Shown here: positions 26,912 through 37,256 of the stretch, piece after piece | Layout of the letters: each line of letters opens with the position of its first letter | Numbering within the stretch: the first letter of the stretch is position 1 | DNA from: Streptomyces sp. KMM 9044 | Lineage (GTDB): Bacteria; Actinomycetota; Actinomycetes; Streptomycetales; Streptomycetaceae | Direction of reading: 5' to 3' | DNA: 64,000 nucleotides | NCBI RefSeq assembly: GCF_024701375.2 | Contig: NZ_CP113910.1 | Coordinates: 2,542,001 to 2,606,000 of the forward strand | Made by a program: the position numbers and the translations under genes | The notes under the pieces: generated by a model | The model's input: the letters and a program-made list of their open reading frames with translations, nothing else | Databases searched by the model: none | Told to the model about the DNA's origin: nothing

Positions 26912-27180
26912 CGGTCCCGGTCTTGCCGAGGTGTCCGTACACCGTCGGCCGAGGCACGCCGAACACGTCGGCGATCTGCTGGACGGTTTCCTCCCGCTCG
27001 TCGTGGAGCCGCTGGGCGAGCGCGGCTTGGCCCTCGATGCGCTTGGGCCGGCGCCCACCCGGCCGCGGGCCCGCGCGGGGGCGAGCCCGCCGTGGTGTTC
27101 GCCACGATCCGCTCGCACTGGAGCTCGGCGGGCGACCGGAACGCCGAACGGGCCGAGGAGCCCGCCGCGTTCGCGGCCGC
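26912..27180 (-). pseudogene. Serine recombinase (resolvase) C-terminal relic
   Basis: Read in alternating frames on the minus strand, this stretch gives ERIVANTTAG and GLAPARARGRVG, then RRPKRIEGQAALAQRLHDE and QQIADVFGVPRPTVYGHL. These correspond to the end of the resolvase catalytic domain and its C-terminal helix-turn-helix. At least one frameshift separates the pieces and no catalytic N-terminus is left. It is a decayed resolvase/invertase fragment. Confidence 0.6.
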
Positions 27181-27385
27181 GCCGAGCAGGACATCGGGGA
27201 TCCGGACGACTTCGCGCTGCACCGGCTGCGGCCTTCCGCGCTCACCCACGACGCGGAGGGCGGTACCTCCGCCCCGATGCCGCCGGCCCGCTCCCGCCAC
27301 GGCTCGGTTTGCTCACTGGAGCGGTACGCCCGCCCCGGCGTCGACGCGGTCGCCCGGCACGTCGCCGGACGCGACCCCGCCGCAC

Positions 27386-27425
27386 GCGGATCAGAGCGGA
27401 TCAGAGCGGATCAGAGCGGATCAGA
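27386..27425. repeat. 10-bp tandem repeat, four copies
   Basis: The unit GCGGATCAGA is repeated four times without change between the resolvase relic and the whiB 3' end. It contains the GATC palindrome. No function is visible. Confidence 0.8.
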
Positions 27426-27565
27426 GCTTCAAGATCATCTCGTTGCCCCTTCGGCGCGCGTCTCGGTCACACCCCGGGAACGCGCCCCCTGCACAGCGCA
27501 GGGCGCGTGGTTCTCCGCGGCCCCGGGTGGGCCGGGTGTGCGGGGCCCGGAGGGCCGGGGGCCGG

Positions 27566-27943
27566 TCAGCCTGCTGCTGCTACGGGGCCGCCCGTGCGGG
27601 CCGCCTTCTGGAGTTCCAGGTCTCGGCGGCGGCGTCGGGCCAGGACCACGCGGCGCTCGGCGGCGGTCAGGCCGCCCCAGACTCCGTAGGGCTCGGGCTG
27701 GAGCAGGGCGTGCTCCCGGCACTCCACCATCACCGGGCAGCGGGCGCAGACCCGCTTGGCGGCCTCCTCGCGGGAGAGCCTGGCGGCCGTGGGCTCCTTC
27801 GACGGGGCGAAGAACAGTCCTGCCTCGTCGCGCCGGCACACCGCCTCGGTGTGCCAGGGCGCGTCCTGGTCCCTGTCTCGCGTCGGCACCCGCTGGGCCG
27901 GAACGGCAGCTACCTGCAGGGACGAATGCGGCGGTTGCGGCAC
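27566..27943 (-). CDS. WhiB-family iron-sulphur regulator (WblI-like by position)
   Basis: This 125-aa protein has the four Cys of WhiB proteins at residues 36, 66, 69 and 75 (AVCRRDE, then RVCARCPVMVEC), which hold an oxygen- and NO-sensitive 4Fe-4S cluster. The GVWGGLT turn at about 87-93 and a basic C-terminal tail (VVLARRRRRDLE) for DNA contact are also present. WhiB-like proteins act with sigma factors in development and stress responses. In S. coelicolor I recall the gene next to glpX being wblI, so this is likely its counterpart. The ATG at 27943 is used. Confidence 0.9.
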   Translation of the reverse strand: MPQPPHSSLQVAAVPAQRVPTRDRDQDAPWHTEAVCRRDEAGLFFAPSKEPTAARLSREEAAKRVCARCPVMVECREHALLQPEPYGVWGGLTAAERRVVLARRRRRDLELQKAARTGGPVAAAG

Positions 27944-28119
27944 GGGTCTACTCCTGACGACGGCTTCGCGAGCGAGAGACGATGCAGCAAGGCTTACCCG
28001 CTGTGCGCACGCCTATGCACTGAGTCCCGAACCGCCGTTTCCGGCACCGGAATTCGGCCTATACCGCCACCGCACCGGTGACCCGGCCGCATCGACGGGA
28101 CGCCTCCGCTTCACGGGCC

Positions 28120-28815
28120 TCAATGGTCCCGGCGCCACCGCAGACTCTTGTCCACCGAGCGCTGCACCCGGTCGAGGATGTCCGCCACCAGCTTGCCCCG
28201 CCTGGGCCGTGCCTCGACGTTGCCCAGCACCGCCCAGCCGTCCACGTAGACCACCGGCGCCTCGGGGTCCTCCGTGTCCAGCGAGGCCACCTCGAAGTTG
28301 CCGAGGACGCCCCCGCCCATGCCGCGCAGCGACACGTTCTCCGGGACGCGGACCTCGACGTTGCCGAAGACCGAGAAGGCCTTGATCACGACCTGCTGGT
28401 GGTCGAAGATCGCCTCACTGAGGTCTATCTCGACACTGCCGAAGACCGCGTACACGTGGATGCGGCGGCCCGCCCGCCGGCGGCCCTTGCGGGTGGCGGC
28501 GCTGAAGACCGCGACCACGTTGTCGTCGGGCTCCGTCGGGAAGGCGCCCGCGGCGGGCCGGCCGGGCACCGCGGCAGGGGTCGCGCGCCGCTGGTGGGCG
28601 CCCGGCAGGTCCCGTACGAACACCTCGAGCTCCCCCTCGGTCCTGGCGGCCAGCACGCCCTCGACACGCCCGGAGTGCTCCTCGGGGGTCAGTCTGCCTT
28701 CGGCGAGGGCATCGCGCAGAAGGTCGGCGACACGGTCGCGGTCGGCGTCCGAGACGCGCAGCTCGGCGGCCCGCGGCGCGCTGTCCTGCGGCTGGGCGTG
28801 CTTCTGAAGGTCCAC
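28120..28815 (-). CDS. DUF1707-domain protein
   Basis: The 231-aa protein has a DUF1707/SHOCT-like N-terminal domain at about 18-72 (LRVSDADRDRVADLLRDALA, then GRLTPEEHSGRVEGVLAA). A basic linker follows. The C-terminal part is rich in short beta repeats, with three FGSVE/FGNVE/LGNVE-type turns typical of a right-handed beta structure of the cell-wall-active antibiotic response type. There is no signal peptide, so it is cytoplasmic or membrane-associated. The function is unknown. It is divergent from fumB. Confidence 0.8.
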   Translation of the reverse strand: MDLQKHAQPQDSAPRAAELRVSDADRDRVADLLRDALAEGRLTPEEHSGRVEGVLAARTEGELEVFVRDLPGAHQRRATPAAVPGRPAAGAFPTEPDDNVVAVFSAATRKGRRRAGRRIHVYAVFGSVEIDLSEAIFDHQQVVIKAFSVFGNVEVRVPENVSLRGMGGGVLGNFEVASLDTEDPEAPVVYVDGWAVLGNVEARPRRGKLVADILDRVQRSVDKSLRWRRDH

Positions 28816-29040
28816 GGCAGCAGCGTACCCAAACGCGATAGATCGCGACTACCCCCTGTCGCGAAATACCCGCGAACCCCACGGGAACCGCTGGACGGGA
28901 AGCGCGAGAGCCCGCGGCCGGGCCGTGGCCGACAGCAACTGAGGACAACCTCACAGGTTCCCCCACCGCGACAGGTCCTACGCTGGTGGCCGCTCGCCGG
29001 CGTCGGCGGGCGGCCACCCGTCGAGTGAGGAATGGGCGAG

Positions 29041-30711
29041 ATGCCTGAGTTCGAGTACGCCGATCTGCTCCCCACGGGAGAGGACACCACCCCCTACCGG
29101 CTGGTGACCTCCGAAGGTGTCTCCACCTTCGAGGCCGACGGACGGACCTTCCTCAAGGTCGAGCCGGAGGCGCTGCGCAAGCTCGCCGAAGAGGCCATCC
29201 GCGACATCCAGCACTACCTCCGCCCCGCACACCTCGCCCAGCTGCGCCGCATCGTCGACGACCCCGAGGCCTCGTCGAACGACAAGTTCGTCGCCCTGGA
29301 CCTGCTGAAGAACGCCAACATCGCGGCGGCCGGCGTGCTCCCCATGTGCCAGGACACCGGCACCGCGATCGTCATGGGCAAGCGCGGCCAGAACGTCCTC
29401 ACCGGGGGCGGCGACGAGGAGGCCCTCTCCCGGGGCATCTACGACGCGTACCACAACCTCAACCTGCGCTACTCCCAGATGGCGCCCCTGACCATGTGGG
29501 AGGAGAAGAACACCGGCTCCAACCTCCCCGCCCAGATCGAGCTGTACGCCACCGACGGCGGCACCTACAAGTTCCTGTTCATGGCCAAGGGCGGCGGCTC
29601 CGCCAACAAGAGCTTCCTCTACCAGGAGACCAAGGCCGTCCTGAACGAGTCCTCCATGATGAAGTTCCTGGAGGAGAAGATCCGTTCGCTCGGCACGTCC
29701 GCCTGTCCGCCGTACCATCTGGCGATCGTCGTCGGCGGCACCTCCGCCGAGTACGCGCTGAAGACCGCGAAGTACGCCTCCGCGCACTACCTCGACGAGA
29801 TCCCCTCCGAGGGCTCCCCGCTCGGCCACGGCTTCCGCGACAAGGCGCTGGAGGACAAGGTCTTCGAGCTGACCCAGAGGATCGGCATCGGCGCGCAGTT
29901 CGGCGGCAAGTACTTCTGCCACGACGTCCGCGTGGTCCGGCTGCCGCGGCACGGCGCGTCCTGCCCGGTCGCGATCGCCGTCTCCTGCTCCGCCGACCGC
30001 CAGGCCGTCGCGAAGATCACCGCCGAGGGGGTCTTCCTCGAGCAGTTGGAGCGGGACCCCGCGCGGTTCCTCCCGGAGACGACGGACGAGCAGCTGGAGG
30101 CCGAGGGCAACGTCGTCAGGGTCGACCTCAACCAGCCGATGGACGACATCCTCGCGGAGCTCACCACGTACCCGGTGAAGACCCGCCTCTCCCTCACCGG
30201 CCCGTTGGTCGTCGCCCGCGACATCGCGCACGCCAAGATCAAGGAACGGCTGGACGCGGGCGAGGGGATGCCGCAGTACCTCAAGGACCACCCGGTGTAC
30301 TACGCCGGTCCGGCCAAGACCCCCGAGGGCTACGCGTCCGGCTCCTTCGGCCCGACCACAGCCGGCCGCATGGACTCCTACGTCGAGCAGTTCCAGGCGG
30401 CGGGCGGCTCCAAGGTGATGCTCGCCAAGGGCAACCGCAGCATGCAGGTCACCGACGCGTGCGACGCGCACGGCGGCTTCTACCTCGGATCGATCGGCGG
30501 GCCGGCCGCCCGGCTCGCCCAGGACTGCATCAAGAAGGTCGAGGTCCTGGAGTACGAGGAGCTCGGCATGGAGGCGGTCTGGAAGATCGAGGTCGAGAAC
30601 TTCCCGGCGTTCGTCGTCGTGGACGACAAGGGCAACGACTTCTTCCAGGATCCTTCGCCGCGGCAGCCGACGTTCACGTCGATTCCGGTGCGGGGGCCGG
30701 GGCCGGCGTAG
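29041..30711 (+). CDS. fumB: Fumarate hydratase, class I (iron-sulphur)
   Basis: This 556-aa class I fumarase interconverts fumarate and malate in the TCA cycle through an oxygen-sensitive 4Fe-4S cluster. Candidate cluster Cys are at about residues 103 ([15 protein letters not shown]), 222 ([14 protein letters not shown]) and 308 ([12 protein letters not shown]). The C-terminal beta-domain has [20 protein letters not shown]. The ATG at 29041 is chosen; one three codons upstream is possible. The class II isozyme fumC lies 1.8 kb downstream, so oxygen-sensitive and stable fumarases are encoded together, separated by an aminopeptidase gene. Confidence 0.95.
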   Translation: MPEFEYADLLPTGEDTTPYRLVTSEGVSTFEADGRTFLKVEPEALRKLAEEAIRDIQHYLRPAHLAQLRRIVDDPEASSNDKFVALDLLKNANIAAAGVLPMCQDTGTAIVMGKRGQNVLTGGGDEEALSRGIYDAYHNLNLRYSQMAPLTMWEEKNTGSNLPAQIELYATDGGTYKFLFMAKGGGSANKSFLYQETKAVLNESSMMKFLEEKIRSLGTSACPPYHLAIVVGGTSAEYALKTAKYASAHYLDEIPSEGSPLGHGFRDKALEDKVFELTQRIGIGAQFGGKYFCHDVRVVRLPRHGASCPVAIAVSCSADRQAVAKITAEGVFLEQLERDPARFLPETTDEQLEAEGNVVRVDLNQPMDDILAELTTYPVKTRLSLTGPLVVARDIAHAKIKERLDAGEGMPQYLKDHPVYYAGPAKTPEGYASGSFGPTTAGRMDSYVEQFQAAGGSKVMLAKGNRSMQVTDACDAHGGFYLGSIGGPAARLAQDCIKKVEVLEYEELGMEAVWKIEVENFPAFVVVDDKGNDFFQDPSPRQPTFTSIPVRGPGPA

Positions 30712-31117
30712 CGCCCCCCCCCGGGGGGGGCGGCGGTTGAGGTTCCAGCCCCCGCCGCCCCTTTTCCTCCCGTCCCCGGGGCCGCACCCCGGCCCTCCTC
30801 CGGCCCCGGCCGGGCCTCGTCCTCGAACGCCGGCCGGGCGGGGGCCCACCCCCGCGGTCCGTCCTCGACCGGCTGGGCCGACTCGGCACCGGCGCGCCCT
30901 CACGACAGGCCCCGGAAAGGCACGCGGGGGCTGCCGCAGGGTCCCGCGCGCCCGGATAGCGGACGCCGTGTTCCGTTTTTGGACAACCTCTCCACACGGA
31001 GCCCGTTTCCGTTGACTCTCCCCCCCTTCGCTGTGAACCTTCTCGCCACCTTGACATGCGCTCGCCACGCCAGGCTCCCTGTGGCCCACCCCACGACCAC
31101 CTCCCGAAGGAGACAGT
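30712..31117. other. fumB-aminopeptidase gap with C/G palindrome
   Basis: The fumB stop runs into GCGCCCCCCCCCGGGGGGGG (30711-30730), a near-perfect self-complementary run that probably terminates transcription, although no T run follows. The rest is GC-rich with no gene. A TTGACA hexamer at 31051-31056 could be part of the aminopeptidase promoter, but no well-spaced -10 is obvious. Confidence 0.45.
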
Positions 31118-32086
31118 GTGAGACGACGATTCACCGTGGCGAGCTTCTCCCTCGCCGTCGCGCTCGGCTGCGGGACACTCCCCGCCGCAGCCGCCGCTCC
31201 CGCGGGACCGGGCCGGTCCGTCGCCGTCGTGAACGCGCTCGCCGCGCCCGACGTCGACGTGGCGAAGGTGCGGGCCCACCTGAGCGAACTCAGCGCCATC
31301 GCCGGCCGCAACGGCGGCAACCGCCGCTCCACCACCCAGGGGTACCTCGACTCGGTCGCCTACGTGAAGGGCAAGCTGCAGGCGGCCGGGTACACCGTCA
31401 CCGAGCAGCCCTGCACCTCCGGCTGCACCAGAGGAGCGGGTCCCAACCTGATCGCCGAGTGGCCGCAGGGCGACGCGAACAACGTGTACATGTTCGGCGC
31501 CCACCTCGACGGCGTCTCGGCGGGCCCCGGCATGAACGACAACGGCTCCGGCTCGGCCGCGCTCCTGGAGAACGCCCTGGCCCTGGCCCAGCAGAACCCG
31601 GCCATGCGCAACCGGGTCCGCTTCGCCTGGTGGACCGACGAGGAGCAGGGCCTCAACGGCTCGGATTTCTACGTCCGTTCGCTGTCCTCCACCCAGCGCT
31701 CCAGGGTCCGGGCGTACTACAACTTCGACATGATCGCCTCGACCAACGGCGGCTACTTCATCAACCGCATCACCTCGTCGGCCGCCGCGCCGATGAAGGC
31801 GTACTGGGACTCGCTGGGTCTGCGGCCCGAGGAGAACACCGAGGGCGCCGGGCGCAGCGACGACTACCCCTTCCAGCAGGCCGGCATCCCCACCTCCGGC
31901 TACGCGATGGGCGCCGGCGCCCGCAAGACGTCCGCGCAGGCCACCAAATGGGGCGGCACGGCCGGTTCCGCCTACGACCCCTGCTACCACCGGTCCTGCG
32001 ACACCCTCGCCAACATCGACACCACCGGCCTGAACCGTGCGGCCGACGGCATCGCCCACACCCTCTGGCAGCAAGCCGTCTCCTGA
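31118..32086 (+). CDS. Secreted M28-family aminopeptidase
   Basis: This 322-aa zinc aminopeptidase resembles the S. griseus enzyme. A signal peptide spans about 1-28 ([17 protein letters not shown] then PAAAAAP). The two-zinc site is visible as H in [12 protein letters not shown], the bridging D in [12 protein letters not shown], the E pair in [16 protein letters not shown] in [16 protein letters not shown] context and H in [13 protein letters not shown]. Cys pairs suggest disulphides in the exported enzyme. The GTG at 31118 follows GAAGGAGA. It stands between the two fumarase genes and has its own hairpin downstream. Confidence 0.92.
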   Translation: MRRRFTVASFSLAVALGCGTLPAAAAAPAGPGRSVAVVNALAAPDVDVAKVRAHLSELSAIAGRNGGNRRSTTQGYLDSVAYVKGKLQAAGYTVTEQPCTSGCTRGAGPNLIAEWPQGDANNVYMFGAHLDGVSAGPGMNDNGSGSAALLENALALAQQNPAMRNRVRFAWWTDEEQGLNGSDFYVRSLSSTQRSRVRAYYNFDMIASTNGGYFINRITSSAAAPMKAYWDSLGLRPEENTEGAGRSDDYPFQQAGIPTSGYAMGAGARKTSAQATKWGGTAGSAYDPCYHRSCDTLANIDTTGLNRAADGIAHTLWQQAVS

Positions 32087-32487
32087 AACCGGGAAGCCGC
32101 CGGTTCCCGGCCCGGCGGCGTACGACGGCTCCACGCCCGAGGCCGACGGCGGCACGCTCACCACGCCGTCCGACGCCGACACCCGTAGCGGAGCGGATGC
32201 GTGCGGCGCCCGGTCGGCCTGACGGCGTACGCGGGCCGCCGGGTGGCCGTCTCCCTCTCCGAAGGTCCACACGGTCGGTGGGAGCGCGTCCCCGCGGTCG
32301 GGCCTCCTGGCCGACGACACGTGCCTCCGTGGCACCCGGCCGGCGCCGGTCTCCACGGGGCACTCCGCCCCGCCACTCCCTCGCGGCGGGGCGGAGTCCG
32401 TTCCGGGTACCCGCGCGGAATGCTGGCAGGGGCCGGCAGGAATACACCCGGCCCGCACCACTGCTGTGGACCTTCGGAGGTATGACG
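32087..32487. other. Aminopeptidase-fumC gap with hairpins
   Basis: No gene is supported. A small hairpin follows the aminopeptidase stop near 32090-32115. A stronger one pairs ACTCCGCCCCGCC (32362-32374) with GGCGGGGCGGAGT (32385-32397). The fumC ribosome site CGGAGG is at 32475-32480. Confidence 0.5.
32362..32397. terminator. 13-bp hairpin upstream of fumC
   Basis: The perfect 13-bp stem has a 10-base loop and no T run. It may end the aminopeptidase transcript before fumC. Confidence 0.5.
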
Positions 32488-33891
32488 ATGACGACCACGG
32501 ACGACAACCGGCACTACCGCATCGAACACGACTCCATGGGGGAGGTGAAGGTACCCGCCGACGCCAAGTGGCGGGCTCAGACGCAGCGGGCCGTGCAGAA
32601 CTTCCCGGTCTCGGGGCAGCGCATCGAACGCGCCCACATCGAGGCCCTCGCCCTGGTCAAGGGCGCCGCGGCGAAGGTGAACGCGCGTCTCGGTGTGCTG
32701 GACGAGGACATCGCCGAGGCGATCGGGGAGGCGGCCGGGGAGGTCGCCGGGGGAAAGTGGGACGAGCACTTCCCCGTCGACGTGTTCCAGACGGGTTCGG
32801 GCACCTCGTCCAACATGAACACCAACGAGGTCATCGCCACCCTGGCGACCGAGCGGCTCGGGCGCCCCGTGCATCCCAACGACCACGTCAACGCCTCCCA
32901 GTCGTCCAACGACGTCTTCCCTTCCTCGATCCACATCGCCGCCACCGCCGCCGTCACCCGGAACCTCGTACCGGCTCTCGAGCACCTCGCGGCCTCGCTG
33001 GAGCGCAAGGCCGAGGAGTTCGCCGACGTGGTGAAGTCGGGGCGTACGCACCTGATGGACGCCACGCCCGTCACCCTCGGGCAGGAGTTCGGCGGGTACG
33101 CGGCCCAGGTGCGGTACGGGGTCGAGCGGCTGCACGCCTCCCTCCCCCGGCTGGCCGAGCTGCCCCTCGGCGGGACCGCCGTCGGCACCGGCATCAACAC
33201 CCCGCCCGGGTTCCCGGCCGCAGTCATCGAGGAGGTCGCCCGGGTCACCGGGCTGCCGCTGACCGAGGCCCGCGACCACTTCGAGGCGCAGGGCGCGCGG
33301 GACGGCATCGTGGAGACCAGCGGCCAGCTGCGGACGATCGCGGTCGGCCTGACGAAGATCGCCAACGATCTGCGGTGGATGGCCTCGGGTCCCCGCACGG
33401 GCCTCGCCGAGATCGCCCTGCCCGACCTCCAGCCCGGCTCCTCGATCATGCCCGGCAAGGTCAACCCGGTCATCCCGGAGGCCGTGCTCATGGTGAGCGC
33501 GCAGGTCGTCGGCAACGACGCGACCGTCGCCACCGCGGGTGCCGCCGGCAACTTCGAGCTCAACGTGATGCTGCCCGTCATCGCGAAGAACGTCCTGGAG
33601 TCGATCAGGCTGCTCGCGAACGCCTCCCGGCTGCTCGCCGACCGTACGGTCGACGGGATCGTCGCCGACCGCGAGCGGGCCCGGGAGTACGCCGAGTCCT
33701 CGCCGTCCGTGGTCACCCCGCTCAACAGGTACATCGGCTACGAGGAGGCCGCGAAGGTCGCCAAGGAGGCGCTGGCACAGCGGAAGACCATCCGTCAGGT
33801 GGTCCTGGAGAGCGGGTACGTCGAGCGCGGCGACCTCACCGTGGAGCAACTCGACGAGGCGCTGGACGTCCTGCGGATGACGCACCCGTGA
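32488..33891 (+). CDS. fumC: Fumarate hydratase, class II
   Basis: This 467-aa iron-independent fumarase belongs to the aspartase/fumarase superfamily. The signature [11 protein letters not shown] is at about 317-327. The active-site segments [35 protein letters not shown] and [16 protein letters not shown] are also complete. It forms a tetramer with active sites shared between subunits. I start at 32488 because CGGAGG is seven bases upstream; an ATG at 32482 would be too close. It backs up the oxygen-sensitive fumB product in the TCA cycle. Confidence 0.96.
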   Translation: MTTTDDNRHYRIEHDSMGEVKVPADAKWRAQTQRAVQNFPVSGQRIERAHIEALALVKGAAAKVNARLGVLDEDIAEAIGEAAGEVAGGKWDEHFPVDVFQTGSGTSSNMNTNEVIATLATERLGRPVHPNDHVNASQSSNDVFPSSIHIAATAAVTRNLVPALEHLAASLERKAEEFADVVKSGRTHLMDATPVTLGQEFGGYAAQVRYGVERLHASLPRLAELPLGGTAVGTGINTPPGFPAAVIEEVARVTGLPLTEARDHFEAQGARDGIVETSGQLRTIAVGLTKIANDLRWMASGPRTGLAEIALPDLQPGSSIMPGKVNPVIPEAVLMVSAQVVGNDATVATAGAAGNFELNVMLPVIAKNVLESIRLLANASRLLADRTVDGIVADRERAREYAESSPSVVTPLNRYIGYEEAAKVAKEALAQRKTIRQVVLESGYVERGDLTVEQLDEALDVLRMTHP

Positions 33892-33994
33892 GGCGGCGCG
33901 GCCGAGGCGTGTCCACGCCGTGTCCGGCGTTCCGCACAGGTGAAGCGTGACGGGGACCGCAGCGATCTGTGCCTGTGGCACCTAATATCTGCCC

Positions 33995-34672
33995 ATGACA
34001 GAGGGCGGAGCGGCAGGACGCGGGCACGACCACTGGGTACCGGGGACGCAGGTTCTGTGGCGCTACCGGGAGAACGGCGGCGCACGCTTGCACATCGCGC
34101 GCCCCGTCACGGTCGTACGCGACGATCCCGAACTGCTCGCCGTGTGGATGGCGCCCGGCACCGAGTGTGTGAAGCCGGTGCTCGCCGACGGCACCCCCGT
34201 GCACCAGGAGCCCCTCCGCACCCGGTACACCAAGCCCCGCACGGTCCAGCGCGGCCGCTGGACCGGGACCGGCGTGCTGAAGCTGGCCCGGCCCGGTAAG
34301 CCCTGGTCGGTGTGGCTGTTCTGGAACCAGGGCTGGCGGTTCAAGAACTGGTACGTGAACCTGGAGGAGCCGCTGGCCCGTTGGACCGGCGGGGTGGACT
34401 CCGAGGATCATTTTCTGGACATATCCGTTTACCCGGACCGCAGTTGGCACTGGCTGGACGAGGACGAGTTCGCGCAGGCCCAGCGGGACGGACTGGTGGA
34501 TGCCACACTGGCCGGCCGGGTGCGGGAGGCGGGCCGGGACGCGGTGGCCGTGATCTCCCGCTGGGGAGCCCCGTTCTCGGACGACTGGCAGAACTGGCGC
34601 CCGGATCCGTCGTGGGCGGTACCTTCACTGCCATCGGACTGGGACCGCACACCTGTGCATCTGACGTCATGA
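33995..34672 (+). CDS. DUF402-family protein
   Basis: The 225-aa protein matches DUF402, a beta-barrel fold found in nucleoside-diphosphate phosphatases and related proteins. The core runs from WRYRENGGARLHIARPVTVV to WLFWNQGWRFKNWYVNLEEP and DISVYPDRSWHWLDEDEFAQ. Acidic residues in the DEDE stretch may bind metal. The substrate is not predictable. The ATG at 33995 gives a typical length. It is on the same strand as fumC, 103 bases downstream. Confidence 0.85.
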   Translation: MTEGGAAGRGHDHWVPGTQVLWRYRENGGARLHIARPVTVVRDDPELLAVWMAPGTECVKPVLADGTPVHQEPLRTRYTKPRTVQRGRWTGTGVLKLARPGKPWSVWLFWNQGWRFKNWYVNLEEPLARWTGGVDSEDHFLDISVYPDRSWHWLDEDEFAQAQRDGLVDATLAGRVREAGRDAVAVISRWGAPFSDDWQNWRPDPSWAVPSLPSDWDRTPVHLTS

Positions 34673-35002
34673 GACTCTTGATGCACTCCGGGTCAGAAAA
34701 CGTAGGATCGTCCTCCGCAAGGCACCGGGCGGCGGCAACTTCCGGAGCAAGCGCTGGGCTTGACCGATCGTCACCGAGGGGCGGCAGGACGTGAGCGAGG
34801 GATACGGCAACACCGGTGCGGGCCGGGGACGGCCGGCAGGCGGCACAGAAACAGGCGCTCACCACGCGGGAATCCCGTTCCCGGGACAGGCGTTCCGGGT
34901 ATCGGAGTCTCGGCAGGACGTACGGTGTGCACGGCGTGCGTCCCCGGCCTCACGTTCACGGGACGGGCGCGAAGGTGAGGAACGGGCCGTGGCCCCGGAC
35001 GG
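34673..35002. other. Gap before the phosphatase gene; weak small reading frame
   Basis: A 76-codon frame from GTG 34791 to 35021 overlaps the start of the phosphatase gene and is Gly/Arg-rich without homology. I would not call it a gene without transcript data. Nothing else is visible. Confidence 0.3.
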
Positions 35003-37171
35003 ATGGACTCGACACGCGTGACGGAGCAGCCGACCTCCTACGAGCGCCCGGAACCGGGCGTCATCCCCGCAGATACCCGCGGGGCGTTCCTGTCTGCCTC
35101 GGCACCGGCACACGGTCCCGGCTCGACGTCGTCGTCGTCATCGTCGTCATCGTCATCGTCACCTCCGTCGGCATCGGGCACCGCCGGTCCCGGCGCCGAG
35201 CACTCCCAGCCGCACGCCGGGCAGGAATCCGAACCCGACACCCACCGCCCTCGGCCCGCGCCCGAGGGCATCCCGCTCCAGCCGGCCGGAGGACAGAAAC
35301 CCGACGTGCACGACCACCCGGCAGCGGACCACCCGGCGGCGGACCCTTCGGCCCCCGGCGGCACGTCCCGGGAACAGGCGTCCCAGGACCACTCCGTACC
35401 CGCCCCCGACGGCCCCGAGCGGCGCACCGGCCAGGTGACCCCGCCCGGGAAACCCACGCCGATGCGGCGGGACGGGGACCGGCTGAGGTTCGTCGGCGCC
35501 GCGACCCGGCGGATCGCCCGCGGCATCGATCTCGAAGAGATCGTGATGGGTCTGTGCCGGGCCACCGTGCCCACCTTCGCCGACACCATCCTGGTCTACC
35601 TGCGCGAGCCGCTGCCGGTCGGTGACGAGCGGCCCACCGGTCCGCTGGTGCTGCGGCTGCGGCGCAGCGACCGGATCCCGGCCGAGCGCGACATCGAGGG
35701 CGGATTCGTGCCGGCCGCCGCGCCCACGCCGTCCGAGCTGGACTCCATCGGCTCGGAGCGGTGCACGGTGCGGCCCGGCAGCGCGCTCGCCGAAGTGCTG
35801 CGCGGCGTACGACCGGTGTTCACGGACGCGCCCGCCGCGCGCGCCGCGCTGCCCGAACTCCTGGGCAACGGAGCCGAACCGGCCGTCCCCGGCGGTCAGC
35901 GGGCGATCCTCGCGCCGCTGCGCGGCCGGCGTCGGGTGATCGGCGCGGCCCTGTTCCTGCGCGGTCCGGAGCGCCTGGCGTTCGAGGCCGACGACCTGCT
36001 GGTCGCCGCCCAGCTCGCCACGCACAGCGCCCTCGGCATCGACAAGGCGGTGCTGTACGGGCGGGAGGCGTACATCGCGGACGAGTTGCAGCGGACCATG
36101 CTGCCGGAGAACCTGCCGCGCTGCACGGGCGTGCGGCTGGCCTCCCGCTATCTGCCGGCCGCAGAGACCGCGCGCGTGGGCGGTGACTGGTACGACGCCA
36201 TCCCGTTGCCCGGCAGCAGGGTCGCGCTGGTCGTCGGCGACGTCATGGGGCACTCCATGACCTCCGCCGCGATCATGGGCCAGCTGCGCACCACCGCCCA
36301 GACCCTGGCCGGTCTCGACCTGCCGCCGCAGGAGGTGCTGCACCACCTCGACGAACAGGCACAGCGGCTCGGCGCGGACCGCATGGCGACCTGTCTGTAC
36401 GCGGTGTACGACCCGGTCGCGCACCGCATCACCATCGCCAACGCCGGTCATCCGCCGCCGATTCTGCTGCCCATCGGCGGGCGGGCCGAGGTGCTGCGGG
36501 TACCCGCGGGCGCCCCGATCGGCGTCGGCGGCGTGGATTTCGAGGCGGTCGAGCTGGACGCGCCGGCCGGGGCGACGCTGCTGCTCTACACGGACGGCCT
36601 GGTCGAGTCCCGGCTGCGGGACGTGTGGACCGGCATCAACCAGCTGCGCGACAAGCTCGCCGCGACCGCGCAGCTGACCGGCCCGGACCATCCGCCGCCG
36701 CTGGAGGCGCTGTGCGACGAGGTGCTCGACATGCTCGGTCCGGGTGACCGGGACGACGACATCGCGCTGCTCGCCGCCCGCTTCGACGGGATCGCGCCGA
36801 ACGACGTGGCGTACTGGTTCCTCGAGCCGGAGGACGCCGCTCCCGGCCGGGCCCGCCGGCTGGCCCGCCGGGCGCTGTCCCGGTGGGGGATGGAGGACCT
36901 GAGCGACTCGGTGGAGCTGCTGGTCAGCGAGGTGGTTACCAACGCGGTCCGGTACGCCTCCCGCCCGGTCACCCTGCGGCTGCTGCGTACGGACGTCCTG
37001 CGCTGCGAGGTCGGTGACGACGTGCCCCAGCTCCCGCGGCTGCGCCAGGCGCGCGCCACGGACGAGGGCGGCCGCGGCCTCTACCTGGTCAACCGTCTGG
37101 CCCGCCGCTGGGGCGCGACCCGGCTGAGCACCGGCAAGGTGGTGTGGTTCGAACTGAACCACGGCGGCTGA
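35003..37171 (+). CDS. GAF-SpoIIE PP2C phosphatase with ATPase domain
   Basis: The 722-aa signalling protein has a long disordered lead (about 1-150) with a Ser tract encoded by a TCG/TCA microsatellite, a GAF-like sensor (about 153-340), a PP2C/SpoIIE phosphatase domain from AYIADELQRTMLPENLPRC at about 355 to 592 with metal Asp in GGDWYDAIPL and LVVGDVMGHSMTSA, and a C-terminal HATPase_c domain (VELLVSEVVTNAVRYASRP). The last is like anti-sigma kinase RsbW. The protein probably dephosphorylates an anti-sigma antagonist, and could phosphorylate one too. It is convergent with the PBP gene. Confidence 0.92.
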   Translation: MDSTRVTEQPTSYERPEPGVIPADTRGAFLSASAPAHGPGSTSSSSSSSSSSSPPSASGTAGPGAEHSQPHAGQESEPDTHRPRPAPEGIPLQPAGGQKPDVHDHPAADHPAADPSAPGGTSREQASQDHSVPAPDGPERRTGQVTPPGKPTPMRRDGDRLRFVGAATRRIARGIDLEEIVMGLCRATVPTFADTILVYLREPLPVGDERPTGPLVLRLRRSDRIPAERDIEGGFVPAAAPTPSELDSIGSERCTVRPGSALAEVLRGVRPVFTDAPAARAALPELLGNGAEPAVPGGQRAILAPLRGRRRVIGAALFLRGPERLAFEADDLLVAAQLATHSALGIDKAVLYGREAYIADELQRTMLPENLPRCTGVRLASRYLPAAETARVGGDWYDAIPLPGSRVALVVGDVMGHSMTSAAIMGQLRTTAQTLAGLDLPPQEVLHHLDEQAQRLGADRMATCLYAVYDPVAHRITIANAGHPPPILLPIGGRAEVLRVPAGAPIGVGGVDFEAVELDAPAGATLLLYTDGLVESRLRDVWTGINQLRDKLAATAQLTGPDHPPPLEALCDEVLDMLGPGDRDDDIALLAARFDGIAPNDVAYWFLEPEDAAPGRARRLARRALSRWGMEDLSDSVELLVSEVVTNAVRYASRPVTLRLLRTDVLRCEVGDDVPQLPRLRQARATDEGGRGLYLVNRLARRWGATRLSTGKVVWFELNHGG

Positions 37172-37197
37172 AGCACGGCGCACACGCCGAGCCGCAC

Positions 37198-37246
37198 GGA
37201 CGAGGTGGGGGCACCCGGTGACACACCGGGTGCCCCCACCTCGTCC
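37198..37246. terminator. Very strong bidirectional terminator hairpin
   Basis: A perfect 23-bp stem (37198-37220 with 37224-37246) and a 3-base loop lies between the convergent phosphatase and PBP genes. It begins GGACGAGGTGGGGGCACC. It is the strongest hairpin in the window. Confidence 0.85.
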
Positions 37247-37256
37247 GCCTCCCCGT

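Larger units (their letters stand above)
26695..27565. other. Gap between glpX and whiB: resolvase relic and tandem repeat only
   Basis: This 870-bp stretch has no intact gene. It contains the serine-recombinase relic (26912-27180), a 10-bp tandem repeat (27386-27425) and GC-rich filler. Long open frames on both strands have skewed Arg/Pro composition and no homology. An element probably inserted here and decayed. Confidence 0.55.

Noticed and set aside
28978..31335. Very long open frame (785 codons) antisense to fumB
   Set aside because: High-GC genes give long open antisense frames. It has no homology and contains the exact complement of a well-supported gene.
34791..35021. 76-codon small gene before the phosphatase
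   Set aside because: It overlaps the phosphatase start, is Gly/Arg-rich and lacks homology; it was kept only as a note.
35159..37183. Long antisense frame over the phosphatase gene
   Set aside because: It is a codon-bias shadow with no recognisable domains.
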